Assembly: GCF_014202495.1 (NCBI RefSeq)
Contig: NZ_JACHHA010000007.1
Coordinates: forward strand, 47,012 to 111,011
DNA length: 64,000 nt
Direction: 5' to 3'
From: Cerasibacillus quisquiliarum
GTDB taxonomy: Bacteria > Bacillota > Bacilli > Bacillales > Amphibacillaceae
In this document: one piece after another, positions 17,985-26,858 of the stretch
Position numbering within the stretch: position 1 is the first letter of the stretch
How the letters are laid out: each line of letters starts with the position of its first letter
The notes under the pieces: generated by a model
Told to the model about the DNA's origin: nothing
The model's database searches: none
The model's input: the letters and a program-made list of their open reading frames with translations, nothing else
Made by a program: the position numbers and the translations under genes

Positions 17985-19664
17985 TTATCTTAATGTTTTT
18001 TTTCTAAGATCCTCAATCGTTATGTTTACCGAAATATGCTCAACATCTGTTAATATTTCTATCACAGTCATATGATTATGTTCTAGAGCGTTATTTAAAG
18101 CGTTTTCAAATTCTTGAATCGTTTCAACACAGTAACCATATGCACCGACTGATTTCGCTAATTCTGAAAATGATGTCGCCCCTAAATCAGTTGCCATGAC
18201 GCGATGTGGATAAACCATTTCTTGGTGCATTCGAATTGTTCCATATGACTGATTATTAAAGACTAATGCTATAATCGGGATATTGTACCGTACCGCTGTC
18301 TCTAATTCCTGAACAGTCATCATAAAGCCACCATCACCAGATAAAGAAACAACGGTTTTATTCGGATAGGCTAACTTCGCTCCTATAGCGGCAGGTAAAC
18401 CGTATCCCATCGCTCCGGAAGTCGGTCCGACATACGTATGTTTTTCTTTAAAAGGATAGAAAGAATGCAGCCAGCCGGCAAAGTTACCCGCATCATTCGT
18501 TATTAATGCATCAATCGGAAGGCTGTTGACCATTTCTTTTATAATATGTTTGTTAATCACATCTTTTTCGCTCACTTGAAGCGAACAACTTTTTCGAACG
18601 GCTTGGTTCCTTTCATCGACCCAGTCGTGCCATTGAGGTGATAACTTCACGTCAAGAAGTCTTTCTAAAGCTTCCTTCGCATCTGATATGACTGCTAATT
18701 CTGGTACAAATACTTTACCAATCGTATCGAATGAAATGTCAATATGAATGAGTCGATGATCGCGAGTAATGAGTTGATAATCCTGTGTTGTAACTTCCGA
18801 TAGTCGCGTACCAATCGCTAAAATAACATCTGCTTCCGCAACCGTTCTTAAAACTTCCTTGTTCGTTCCTAAACCTAAATGACCGACATATAATGGATGA
18901 TCATTCGGGAAAACATCGTGTCTCCGAAAGCTTGCCATAACAGGAAGTTGATTTTTTTCAGCAAAAGAAAGAAGGGCTTCTTCAGCGGAAGCTAATTTAA
19001 CTCCGCCACCTGCAATAATTAATGGATGTCTTGCCTCGGCAAGAATACGCTTAATTTCGTGTACTTCTCTTTGCGAAGGTGCTGGCTTTGGCACATTCAT
19101 CACGGGATAAAAAATCATTTGTCCGACTTTTGGTAGAACATCTTCCGGAAGTGAAATAACAACCGGACCAGGACGACCCGATCTTGCGATATGAAAAGCA
19201 CGTGAAACTATTTCTGGAACCCTCTCTGGATGTTTAATTTCAACTGCCCATTTGGCAATTGGAGCAAAATATTGTTCCAAATCAACTTCTTGAAAACCCT
19301 CTCGCCCGCGGAATCGACTATCGACTTGCCCTAAGAAAACGACCATTGGTGTAGAGTCTTGATATGCTGTATGAACACCGATTGATAGATTTGTAGCACC
19401 AACTCCTCGGGTTGCAAGGACGATTCCTGGTTTGAGGCTTGCCTTTGCATAGCCTTCTGCCATAAAAGCAGCCCCACCTTCATGACGTGCAGAAATAACA
19501 TCAATTGAAGGCTCGTCATAAAGGGCGTCAAGAAGTGGTAAATAACTTTCCCCTGGAACACAAAATACTTTATTAACACCTTCATTTTTCATACAGGTGA
19601 CAATCGCTTGTGCTGCTGTTTGATTAGCAGAAAAAACGCCTTTAATTTGTGTGCTCAAAATCAT
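17985..19664 (-). CDS. ThDP-dependent enzyme of the acetolactate synthase family, candidate 2-oxoadipate decarboxylase
   Basis: A 559-residue ThDP enzyme with three domains. The pyrimidine domain has Glu62 in ARHEGGAAFMAEGYA; the central domain has GRPGPVVISLPEDVLP; the pyrophosphate domain has the ThDP/Mg motif GDGGFMM...NN at residues 443-471. It looks like acetolactate synthase, but no small regulatory subunit or other ilv gene is near. Its start overlaps the aminotransferase stop (ATGA), and two lysine enzymes follow it. The gap in the pathway between 2-oxoadipate and glutarate semialdehyde is a decarboxylation, which fits this family. Acetolactate synthase, oxalyl-CoA-type or other 2-oxo acid decarboxylase roles remain possible. 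Confidence 0.8.
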   Translation of the reverse strand: MILSTQIKGVFSANQTAAQAIVTCMKNEGVNKVFCVPGESYLPLLDALYDEPSIDVISARHEGGAAFMAEGYAKASLKPGIVLATRGVGATNLSIGVHTAYQDSTPMVVFLGQVDSRFRGREGFQEVDLEQYFAPIAKWAVEIKHPERVPEIVSRAFHIARSGRPGPVVISLPEDVLPKVGQMIFYPVMNVPKPAPSQREVHEIKRILAEARHPLIIAGGGVKLASAEEALLSFAEKNQLPVMASFRRHDVFPNDHPLYVGHLGLGTNKEVLRTVAEADVILAIGTRLSEVTTQDYQLITRDHRLIHIDISFDTIGKVFVPELAVISDAKEALERLLDVKLSPQWHDWVDERNQAVRKSCSLQVSEKDVINKHIIKEMVNSLPIDALITNDAGNFAGWLHSFYPFKEKHTYVGPTSGAMGYGLPAAIGAKLAYPNKTVVSLSGDGGFMMTVQELETAVRYNIPIIALVFNNQSYGTIRMHQEMVYPHRVMATDLGATSFSELAKSVGAYGYCVETIQEFENALNNALEHNHMTVIEILTDVEHISVNITIEDLRKKTLR

Positions 19665-20836
19665 GTTCCCCCCTTAAACTCGATTGTCTTTAAACGACGA
19701 ATCACTTCTTGGAGTCGCTCTTTTGATACAGATAAGGAAATTCGAACATACCCTTCTCCATTTGACCCAAATGCAATACCAGGTGTTACTAAGATTCCTA
19801 CTTCTTGAAGAAGCTTCTCGGCAAATGACATCGATGTATAACCTTTTGGAACTTGAACCCAGAGAAAAATTGTGCCACGTGGCTTTTGTACCTTTAATCC
19901 GATATTTGTTAAAGCGTGATATAACAATTCCATTCTTTCCTCAAAAATTTGACTATGAGATTTTACTTCTAATAAATCACTTTCTAAAGCAATGGCAGCT
20001 GCCTTTTGTACAGCTAAAAATTGACTACTATCTATATTACTTTTTAATGTTGCCAATGCCTGGATGACTTTTTTATTACCAACGACATAACCAATCCGCC
20101 ATCCCGTCATATTAAAGCTTTTCGACAATGAACCAAATTCGACTGCATGTTTTTTTGCTCCCTCGACTTGTAGTGCACTTGGGGCTTTATAATCTCCGAA
20201 TGTGATAAGGTCATAGGCCATATCATTGACTAATAATAAATTGTTTTCCTTCGCGAATGTAATCGCTTTCAAATAATCGTTTAATTGAACTGTTGCTGTG
20301 GTTGGATTACTCGGATAATTTAATAACATCATCTTTGCTTTTTGTAATTCTTCTTTTTTTATTAAAGTATAATCTGGTACAAATCCTTGTTCTGCTTGAA
20401 GTGGAAGGTCAATGACTTTACCACCTGCTAAGTGCACAGCTGTGCGATAAACAGGATATCCTGGATTTGGCAATATAACAGCATCGCCTGGGTTAAGAAT
20501 AGTTTGAATTAAATGATGTAACCCCTCTTTTGATCCAATTAGTGTTAATACTTCCTTCTCTGGATCAAGCTCAACCCCATATTGTCTTTTATAAAAATGA
20601 GCTATCGCTTTACGAAATTCAAAACAGCCGCTATAAGGTGAATAGCGATGATTTTCAGGTTTTTGGGCTTCTTCTATTAGTGCATCTATAATAAATTTTG
20701 GTGTTGGTAAATCAGGTGCCCCGATGCCTAAATCAATCACATCAATACCTTTTTTCTGTAGTGCTGTTTTTTTTCTGCCCAGCTCCGCAAATAAATATGG
20801 TGGTAATCGTTTCACTTTCTCAGAAATTGCTTGCAC
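19661..20836 (-). CDS. Class I/II aminotransferase, probable 2-aminoadipate aminotransferase
   Basis: PLP enzyme of fold type I, about 391 residues. Features: IDLGIGAPDLPTPKFI near 35, YPSNPTTA near 176, and the PLP-binding Lys in FGSLSKSFNMTGWRIGYVVG near 240. It resembles the LL-diaminopimelate/aspartate-type aminotransferases. First gene of the operon, so here it likely converts 2-aminoadipate to 2-oxoadipate (inferred). I use the GTG at 20836: the GAGGG site is six bases before it but touches the ATG at 20842 directly, which is too close. Confidence 0.83.
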   Translation of the reverse strand: MQAISEKVKRLPPYLFAELGRKKTALQKKGIDVIDLGIGAPDLPTPKFIIDALIEEAQKPENHRYSPYSGCFEFRKAIAHFYKRQYGVELDPEKEVLTLIGSKEGLHHLIQTILNPGDAVILPNPGYPVYRTAVHLAGGKVIDLPLQAEQGFVPDYTLIKKEELQKAKMMLLNYPSNPTTATVQLNDYLKAITFAKENNLLLVNDMAYDLITFGDYKAPSALQVEGAKKHAVEFGSLSKSFNMTGWRIGYVVGNKKVIQALATLKSNIDSSQFLAVQKAAAIALESDLLEVKSHSQIFEERMELLYHALTNIGLKVQKPRGTIFLWVQVPKGYTSMSFAEKLLQEVGILVTPGIAFGSNGEGYVRISLSVSKERLQEVIRRLKTIEFKGGT

Positions 20837-20858
20837 AGACATCCCTCATTTCATTATA

Positions 20859-20873
20859 TGAAACGCTATTTCA
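20859..20873. promoter_or_regulatory. IclR-like operator palindrome
   Basis: TGAAACGCTATTTCA is an inverted repeat (TGAAA, five bases, TTTCA). IclR operators in other bacteria have the form TGGAAATNATTTCCA, which is close. It lies about 7-21 bases after the expected transcription start of the lysine operon. A second, overlapping palindrome, TTTCATTATATGAAA, is next to it (20849-20863). Confidence 0.6.
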
Positions 20874-20886
20874 CTTAATCGCCTAC

Positions 20887-20915
20887 ATTATAGCTAACTT
20901 TTTCTCCATTATCAA
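20887..20915 (-). promoter_or_regulatory. Sigma-A promoter of the lysine dehydrogenase operon
   Basis: On the minus strand TTGATA (20910-20915), a 17-base spacer and TATAAT (20887-20892). The start would be near 20880, about 45 bases ahead of the aminotransferase. Confidence 0.83.
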
Positions 20916-21011
20916 TAGTAAAAATAAATTAAATATTTATTTTGATGGGAAATCATTGTTAATTTTTGTATAGGGGTTTGGATTTGGGACTTTCTTGATT
21001 TTCGTGGAGTT

Positions 21012-21147
21012 GCTCGCGATTTTGCATGGGTACCGCTCGATTTTGCATGGGTACCGCTCGATTTTGCATGGGTACCGCTCGATTTTGCATGGGTACCGCT
21101 CGATTTTGCATGGGTACCGCTCGATTTCTGCCCTGCAGAAATCGAGC
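21012..21147. repeat. Second 21-bp tandem repeat array ending in a perfect hairpin
   Basis: Units beginning GCTCGATTTTGCATGGG start at 21035, 21056, 21077 and 21098, with a 23-base variant at 21012. Each contains GGTACC. The last unit turns into a perfect hairpin, GCTCGATTTCTGC / GCAGAAATCGAGC (21119-21147, 3-base loop). Period and core (CGCTCGATT, compare CGCGCGATT) relate it to the array at 11494-11675. Confidence 0.92.
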
Positions 21148-21181
21148 TAGAAGGCTGTAGTCGCACGATGATATCTAAAAC

Positions 21182-21209
21182 AAAAAAACAAGGCATGCCC
21201 ACCTTGTTT
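21182..21209 (-). terminator. Terminator of the TerC gene
   Basis: On the minus strand AAACAAGG and CCTTGTTT (21186-21209) form an 8-bp stem followed by a T-run, just after the stop at 21217. Confidence 0.82.
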
Positions 21210-21216
21210 CTTAAAG

Positions 21217-21903
21217 TTATGCTTCACTTTTTCTATTTTTCACATAGCCTAATCCGAGAACCGCAATGGTAATAAACACAATAACACCATATATTTCTAA
21301 CGTGCGATCTAGAGAGAACAGGTTGATAATTAGTGAATCTTGAGTGATCATTTCTCCAGCCGTCCAAGCAAGAATTCCTGCTCCAACATAGCTAATCCAC
21401 GGATACTTGTCCATCACACGAACAATCAGTTTGGAACCGAAGATCATTATCGGAATACTAATCATAACGCCAATAACAATGAGTCCTACATGTCCTTTTG
21501 CTGCTCCTGCTACAGCAACGACATTATCTAAACTCATGACAATATCAGCCATAATAATCGTCATGAATGCTCTAAATAACGAATTTGATGCTTGAATCGT
21601 TGTAGTCGGTGATGTGTCTTCTTTTTCTACAAGTAATTGGTAGGCAATCCATAACAACAATAAACCACCAATTAAATGGACATATGGTAATTTTAATAAA
21701 TACACAATGATAGCAGCAAAAAGAATTCGTAAAAAGACAGCACCTGCTGTTCCAAATAAAATGGCTTTATTTTGCTGCTTTTTGGGAAGCTTTCTCGTTG
21801 CCATTGCAATCACGATTGCATTATCACCTGATAGGACAATATCAATCGCAATAATCGTTAACAATGCGATCATTGACTCGGTCGTAAACTCGATTCCTAA
21901 CAC
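21217..21903 (-). CDS. TerC-family integral membrane protein, YjbE-like
   Basis: Membrane protein of about 228 residues with seven hydrophobic segments. The TerC signatures are DIVLSGDNAIVIAMATRKLP near residue 20 and MADIVMSLDNVVAVAGAAKG near 125, each with the Asp-Asn pair of the likely metal site. Related Bacillus proteins (YjbE, YkoY) have been linked to Mn efflux and metalation of exported enzymes. The likely start is GTG at 21903, since AAAGGTGG lies 8 bases before it; an ATG at 21936 lacks a site. It follows the EamA gene by 44 bases and is probably cotranscribed. Confidence 0.85.
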   Translation of the reverse strand: MLGIEFTTESMIALLTIIAIDIVLSGDNAIVIAMATRKLPKKQQNKAILFGTAGAVFLRILFAAIIVYLLKLPYVHLIGGLLLLWIAYQLLVEKEDTSPTTTIQASNSLFRAFMTIIMADIVMSLDNVVAVAGAAKGHVGLIVIGVMISIPIMIFGSKLIVRVMDKYPWISYVGAGILAWTAGEMITQDSLIINLFSLDRTLEIYGVIVFITIAVLGLGYVKNRKSEA

Positions 21904-21947
21904 AAATCGGACCACCTTTCTTTTTCCATTTAGCAAATTTATCTTAT

Positions 21948-22865
21948 CTAAGCATCACGTTCGCGATTGATTGCAACAATCCCTAAAGCGACTAAAGCGA
22001 GTCCACCAAAAATAAAAGCATTTAATGTCTCATCAGGGATAAACAATGCTGATAGTAATGCTCCTGACACTGGGGTAATAAATTTGTATATACTAATTTC
22101 ACCTGCTTTATTATATTTTAAAATAGAATACCATAAAGCGAAAGCGACAGCTGACAAAACGGCAGAGTAAATAAGTAATCCCCAACCTAGAGGAGTAAAA
22201 ATAATCGCTTGTTCTCCTAATTGTGGCATACCGAATATAAGCATTAAGATAGAGCCGATAGTTAATTGATATCCCGTTAGAGCAAATGGGTGGATACCTA
22301 TTGCCATTTCCTTTGCCATAATGGTGCCAATCGCCCCTGTCAATGCAGCGATAATCATAAAACCTTCACCTTTTAACTGGAAAGAAAACTGTAATTCTTG
22401 TCCCCAATTCGCAACAATAATGCCACCAAATCCTGCTAATAATCCTAACGCTTTCGCTATATTAATACGATCATTTTTATAAAAAAAGTGCGCTAAAATA
22501 ACAGTAAAAAAAGTACCACTTGAAACAAGGATCGCCCCTTGCATTCCAGAAGTATTCGCTAAACCATTATAAAAGAAATAATATTGGACAGCTGTTTGAA
22601 TGATTCCAAATAAAATAAGAAAGCGCACTTGTCGTTTCGTTACGACGAGCGCTTTTCTCTCAAATATAATCATACCGATTAATAAAATTAAACCAGCTAA
22701 TAAAAATCTTAGACCAGCTAAAACAATTTTAGCAATGGTATCATCTGCTGCCATTTGCATTTCCACGTAACTAATTTTTAATACTGGAAAGGCACTGCCC
22801 CATAAAATAGAACAAAAGACAGCAATTAAAATGACAATCCACTTTTTAGTTAATAAATGTTGCAT
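21948..22865 (-). CDS. EamA/DMT-family transporter
   Basis: Drug/metabolite transporter superfamily member of 305 residues with ten hydrophobic segments in two EamA repeats. The first repeat starts with WGSAFPVLKISYVEMQMAA and RFLLAGLILLIG; the second has GAIGTIMAKEMAIGIHPFAL and ends with GGLALVALGIVAINR. Such proteins export amino acids or metabolites; the substrate cannot be read. It lies ahead of terC, same strand. Confidence 0.85.
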   Translation of the reverse strand: MQHLLTKKWIVILIAVFCSILWGSAFPVLKISYVEMQMAADDTIAKIVLAGLRFLLAGLILLIGMIIFERKALVVTKRQVRFLILFGIIQTAVQYYFFYNGLANTSGMQGAILVSSGTFFTVILAHFFYKNDRINIAKALGLLAGFGGIIVANWGQELQFSFQLKGEGFMIIAALTGAIGTIMAKEMAIGIHPFALTGYQLTIGSILMLIFGMPQLGEQAIIFTPLGWGLLIYSAVLSAVAFALWYSILKYNKAGEISIYKFITPVSGALLSALFIPDETLNAFIFGGLALVALGIVAINRERDA

Positions 22866-22949
22866 TCAAGTCTTCATCTCCTAATAAACAATGACATATA
22901 AGCGACTTAAGTAAAGGCATCTATTTCTTTAGAATTAATTCATGCCGTA

Positions 22950-23999
22950 TTAATGTGCTTCCATTTGGGCAAAAGGAATATCCGTTTCTAAATAGCCGTC
23001 AATCCGATCAAGATTTAATGATTCCCCATTTAACCATTTTTTAAAATCAAATATAAATGGCTTATCAACCTCACCAAGCGCAAAACCCATTCGCAATTGC
23101 TTTGGAAAGTAAATAGTCGTGTGAATCGTTCCAGACCAATTACGATAATCCTTTGAAAATATTCCACGTTTAGAATCATTCAATAACCGGAACGCTTCCA
23201 TAGCCGTTAAGTCTCTTTCAATTGCTTCTTGTAAAATACTCAGACGACGCTTGGAATCATCTAAATGATAGCGATTTTCTTCTGTTAATAATTCAAAATG
23301 ATTCGTGCAAACTGAAGCACGACGTTCAATAACCTGGCGCGGTGTCGTTTCTACAATAATGGAATCACCATTTTGATCAAATAGTGTGTAACTAAATGAG
23401 TGACGATGGGGAATTTCCTTTAATAATTGAACGGCTTCTTTTGTCGTTTGACAATTCTCTAAAATAAAGCGTCCTATCATCGTACAAACAAAACCATCTC
23501 CAGGCTTTTTACGATGCATAAAATTATATCCCATCACAAGACCTTTTTCATTCATACCGTCCATTCGACCTGTAACACGGGATGACGGTGCAATCGTTGC
23601 ATATCCACCATCAGTTGGTTCGTATAAGACGAAACGCCCATCATACGTTTTCGGATGGTAATCATAATTACGTACGAAAAAGTCCTTTCCTGTAACGATT
23701 GAACACCCACTCCGAACATAATCAAGACGATAACCGCTAAAATTTTTTAATACGCGTTCTAATGAACAGTCTAAACCATCCCTAAGCCCGAGCAACTCTT
23801 CCCAAATTTGTGGGGAAAATCTTTGAAAAGCTTGCTTTGTTTCATTTACATCAATTGAAAAGCGTGGTTTCCTTAAACGCCACTCTCTTTCCCTATTTGA
23901 CAGCATAAAAGATTTACGTAATAGTTCACCTTGTCTTTTTCCGAAATCGTAATGACTGCCACGAAACTCTAAAATATCACTATACACATGTTTCATCAT
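22950..23999 (-). CDS. C45-family (acyl-CoA:6-APA acyltransferase type) Ntn hydrolase
   Basis: A 349-residue protein of the penicillin-acyltransferase/linear amide hydrolase family. In this family a Cys becomes the N-terminal nucleophile after self-cleavage; the likely residue is the Cys in VRSGCSIVTGKDFFVRNYDY near 98. MDGMNEKGLVMGYNFM near 148 and SVCTNHFE near 230 are typical of the family. The natural substrate of Bacillus members is unknown. It overlaps the 3' end of the small membrane-protein gene (TGA inside ATGATG). Confidence 0.78.
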   Translation of the reverse strand: MMKHVYSDILEFRGSHYDFGKRQGELLRKSFMLSNREREWRLRKPRFSIDVNETKQAFQRFSPQIWEELLGLRDGLDCSLERVLKNFSGYRLDYVRSGCSIVTGKDFFVRNYDYHPKTYDGRFVLYEPTDGGYATIAPSSRVTGRMDGMNEKGLVMGYNFMHRKKPGDGFVCTMIGRFILENCQTTKEAVQLLKEIPHRHSFSYTLFDQNGDSIIVETTPRQVIERRASVCTNHFELLTEENRYHLDDSKRRLSILQEAIERDLTAMEAFRLLNDSKRGIFSKDYRNWSGTIHTTIYFPKQLRMGFALGEVDKPFIFDFKKWLNGESLNLDRIDGYLETDIPFAQMEAH

Positions 24000-24217
24000 T
24001 GACCCTCATCATTCGTTTGATTTTGTTTGCCATTTTTCTTTGCTTGCTGATCACGATACAATTTTTTAACAAAAACAACAATTAAAAAGAGTAACCATGA
24101 TGTGACAACATAAAAGATTATTTTACTCATTTCATCCATTTCTTTAAAGAAAAAGGCCATCCCAGCCCAAATGACACCGACACCCAAAATTTGATATATA
24201 AAAAATTTATTACCCAT
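23996..24217 (-). CDS. Small two-TM membrane protein, unknown
   Basis: A 73-residue protein with two hydrophobic segments (about 6-23 and 30-49) and a basic, Gln/Asn-rich tail (YRDQQAKKNGKQNQTND). I do not recognise the family. It is coupled to the C45 hydrolase by overlap, which suggests a shared membrane-related job. GAGGGGGA lies ahead of its start. Confidence 0.65.
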   Translation of the reverse strand: MGNKFFIYQILGVGVIWAGMAFFFKEMDEMSKIIFYVVTSWLLFLIVVFVKKLYRDQQAKKNGKQNQTNDEGQ

Positions 24218-24483
24218 ATTTTCCCCCTCCTACACCTGCATATAGTTTATCTTACTCGCATATTCTTTTCCAAGATTTACGACTGAGTAGAGTATTAGTG
24301 CTAAGTATACAGATAATAAAAACATATAGTGATAAAAAAAGAACAGCTTTTTCATATCATTAAGTAAATCTATGATAAACAGTTCGCTAGAAATATAAAT
24401 CGTTTAATCTTACATAATGTAAGTCGTAATGTTCATTTCATTTATAGCACAATGGATCTACTTTTAAAAATTTAGGTCATATA
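24218..24483. other. Intergenic stretch upstream of the C45 operon
   Basis: AT-rich, without an open frame that has a ribosome binding site. No clear promoter could be assigned; I see nothing else. Confidence 0.4.
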
Positions 24484-24518
24484 AAAGAGCGCTCTAAAAA
24501 TCATGATAGAACGCTCCA
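24484..24518 (-). terminator. Terminator of the riboflavin operon
   Basis: On the minus strand GGAGCGTTCTA (24507-24517) pairs with TAGAGCGCTCT (24486-24496) with one wobble, then TTTTAT. Confidence 0.82.
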
Positions 24519-24528
24519 ATTACTTAAC

Positions 24529-24993
24529 TCATATTTTCTTACACAAATCAACCATTTCAATAGCAACTAAAGCGGCTTCACTCCCTTTATTACCCGCTTT
24601 TGTTCCTGCACGTTCAATCGCTTGTTCAATCGTTTCTGTCGTTAAGATCCCAAAGATAACCGGCTTACCTGATTCTAAAGCAGCATGTGATACGCCTTTT
24701 GCCGCTTCATTACAAACATAATCGAAATGCGGTGTAGCACCTCGAATAACTGTACCTAATGTAATCACGGCATCATACGCTTGTTTAAGTGCAAGTTTTT
24801 TAGCGACGAGTGGAATTTCAAAGGCACCCGGTACCCAAGCGATATCAATGTTTTCCTCTTTCACACCATGGCGTTTCAATGTATCTAAAGCACCGTCTAA
24901 TAGTTTTCTCGTTATAAATTCATTAAAACGTGCGACTACAATGGCGATTTTCTGTTTGGTTCCTACCACTTGTCCTTCAAAAATATGTCCCAT
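24529..24993 (-). CDS. ribH: 6,7-dimethyl-8-ribityllumazine synthase RibH
   Basis: Condenses the ribityl-uracil amine with dihydroxybutanone phosphate; it forms 60-subunit capsids in Bacillus. It has 154 residues. Signatures: [16 protein letters not shown] near 22, [16 protein letters not shown] near 55, [20 protein letters not shown] (with the catalytic His) and [20 protein letters not shown]. The start at 24993 (MGHIFEG) has AGGTGA six bases upstream; longer in-frame versions overlap ribBA and have no site. Last gene of the operon. Confidence 0.97.
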   Translation of the reverse strand: MGHIFEGQVVGTKQKIAIVVARFNEFITRKLLDGALDTLKRHGVKEENIDIAWVPGAFEIPLVAKKLALKQAYDAVITLGTVIRGATPHFDYVCNEAAKGVSHAALESGKPVIFGILTTETIEQAIERAGTKAGNKGSEAALVAIEMVDLCKKI

Positions 24994-24998
24994 TTTTA

Positions 24999-26201
24999 TC
25001 ACCTGACCCCTTCCATTTCTAATAAATGTCCAAAACGCTCTTTTTTCGTTTTTAAATACTTTAGATTTTCTTGACACACTCCTGTTTCAATCGGAATTCG
25101 TTTAACCACATGAATACCATAACTTTCAAGAAATGCGATTTTTTCTGGATTATTCGTCATTAACTTAACTTCTTTAATGCCTAAGTCAAGTAATATTTGA
25201 CTCGCAACATGATAATCTCGTAAATCAGCTGGAAATCCAAGTTTATGATTTGCTTCCCATGTATCAAATCCTTGATCTTGTAATTTATAGGCCCGTAGTT
25301 TATTTAGTAGACCAATGCCTCTTCCTTCTTGACGTAAATAAACAATGACGCCGTCGCCATATGATTCAATCATCTGCATTGCTTTTTCAAGTTGTGGCCC
25401 GCAATCACATCGTTTGGAGCCAAAGACATCACCAGTTAAACATTCCGAATGCAGTCTAACGAGTGGAATCTGTTGTTCATCTTTTCTTTTTACTAAAGCA
25501 AGATGTTCTTTATCATCTAATTGATTGGAGTAGCCGACAATTGAAAACGAACCAAGCTGTGTCGGTAACACCGTTTCGACTTCACGTTTAACATGGCGTT
25601 CATGCCGCTTTCGATAATCAATAAGCTGTTCAATACTCATGATTTTTAAATTAAATCTTTTGGCCATAACAATTAAATCGGGAAGGCGTGCCATTGTACC
25701 ATCTTCTTTTATAATTTCGCAAATAACACCAACTGGTTTTACCCCACTTAAACGCGCAAGGTCAACAGCCGCTTCTGTGTGCCCAGGTCGTTCTAACACA
25801 CCTTGTTCTTTAGCAATTAGTGGAAAAACATGACCTGGTTTTTTAAAATCATTACTCTTTACATTTTCATTTAGTAAAGCTTGAATCGTATACGAACGTT
25901 CGTAAGCGCTGATCCCAGTCGTCGTGTTCAAATGATCGATACTAACGGTAAATGCTGTACCTAATGGATCTGTGCTTTCATAAGTCATTCGTGGTAAATC
26001 AAGTTGCTTTGCTAATGATTCGGTCATTGGCGTACAGACTAAGCCTTTTCCGTGTGTGATCATAAAATTAATCATCTCAGGTGTCGCTTTTTCAGCAAGC
26101 ATAACGAGGTCGCCCTCATTTTCACGATCTTCATCATCAACAACAATGACTGGTTTTCCAGCTTTTAAATCGTGTAATATTGCTTTAATAGAATGAAACA
26201 T
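24999..26201 (-). CDS. ribBA: Bifunctional DHBP synthase / GTP cyclohydrolase II RibBA
   Basis: Fusion of 400 residues. The N-terminal half makes dihydroxybutanone phosphate ([18 protein letters not shown] near 22, [11 protein letters not shown] near 142). The C-terminal half opens GTP (zinc site [18 protein letters not shown] near 253, then [11 protein letters not shown] near 296). Both active sites look intact. It lies between ribE and ribH in the standard Bacillus order. Confidence 0.97.
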   Translation of the reverse strand: MFHSIKAILHDLKAGKPVIVVDDEDRENEGDLVMLAEKATPEMINFMITHGKGLVCTPMTESLAKQLDLPRMTYESTDPLGTAFTVSIDHLNTTTGISAYERSYTIQALLNENVKSNDFKKPGHVFPLIAKEQGVLERPGHTEAAVDLARLSGVKPVGVICEIIKEDGTMARLPDLIVMAKRFNLKIMSIEQLIDYRKRHERHVKREVETVLPTQLGSFSIVGYSNQLDDKEHLALVKRKDEQQIPLVRLHSECLTGDVFGSKRCDCGPQLEKAMQMIESYGDGVIVYLRQEGRGIGLLNKLRAYKLQDQGFDTWEANHKLGFPADLRDYHVASQILLDLGIKEVKLMTNNPEKIAFLESYGIHVVKRIPIETGVCQENLKYLKTKKERFGHLLEMEGVR

Positions 26202-26213
26202 ACGCTCTCCCCC

Positions 26214-26858
26214 TTACATAAAGCCATTTTCTTGTAAAAATGCTTGATCGAGTTGTTTGTCCGTTGCTTGCCGCTTCACAATATGAGCAAGTGATTTCAC
26301 GAGTAAGTCACATTCGATATTGACGACATCTCCGACTTTTTTTTCTCCTAAAATCGTTTGCTGACGCGTATGCGGAATGAGTGATATTTGAAATGAATCT
26401 TTCTCAATTGCAAATACCGTTAAACTTGTCCCATCAACCGCAATTGAACCTTTAGGTACGATATATGTCATCCACTGTTCTGGTACTTTAATGTCATAAT
26501 AGATGGCATTTTCAACGGGCGAACGCTTAATAATTTCCCCGACACCATCGATATGGCCAGAGACGAAATGACCGCCAAATCTTCCAGTGCCAGACATCGC
26601 CCGTTCTAAATTAACTTGTGACCCGTGCCGTAATGACTGAAGTGAAGTAGAGCGTGCAGTTTCTGGCATAACATCAACAGTAAAATGCCTTGAATTAAAC
26701 GAAGTAACCGTTAAACAGATTCCATTGACACTTATGCTATCACCTAGCTGAACATCCTCTAAAATATGTGCAGCTTGAATCGTAAGTTCCCAAGCATGTG
26801 GCGACTCCTTAGTCAGACGTTTAATGATACCGACTTCTTCAACGATCCCTGTAAACAA
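26214..26858 (-). CDS. ribE: Riboflavin synthase alpha chain RibE
   Basis: Dismutates two lumazine molecules to riboflavin. Two lumazine-binding repeats are visible: FTGIVEEVGII ... ISVNGICLTVTSF, and FGGHFVSGHIDGVG ... IAVDGTSLTVF. The likely start is TTG at 26858 (giving MFTGIVEE), because AAAGGAG lies nine bases upstream; an ATG at 26885 would add residues not found in the family. It overlaps the end of ribD by 20 bases. Length about 214. Confidence 0.95.
   Translation of the reverse strand: MFTGIVEEVGIIKRLTKESPHAWELTIQAAHILEDVQLGDSISVNGICLTVTSFNSRHFTVDVMPETARSTSLQSLRHGSQVNLERAMSGTGRFGGHFVSGHIDGVGEIIKRSPVENAIYYDIKVPEQWMTYIVPKGSIAVDGTSLTVFAIEKDSFQISLIPHTRQQTILGEKKVGDVVNIECDLLVKSLAHIVKRQATDKQLDQAFLQENGFM

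Noticed and set aside
17985..19664. Annotating the ThDP gene as ilvB
   Set aside because: No ilvH or other branched-chain gene is near, and the operon partners point to lysine breakdown.
20912..21202. 96-codon minus-strand frame with SSGTHAK repeats
   Set aside because: It is the second 21-bp array read as protein and crosses a terminator hairpin.
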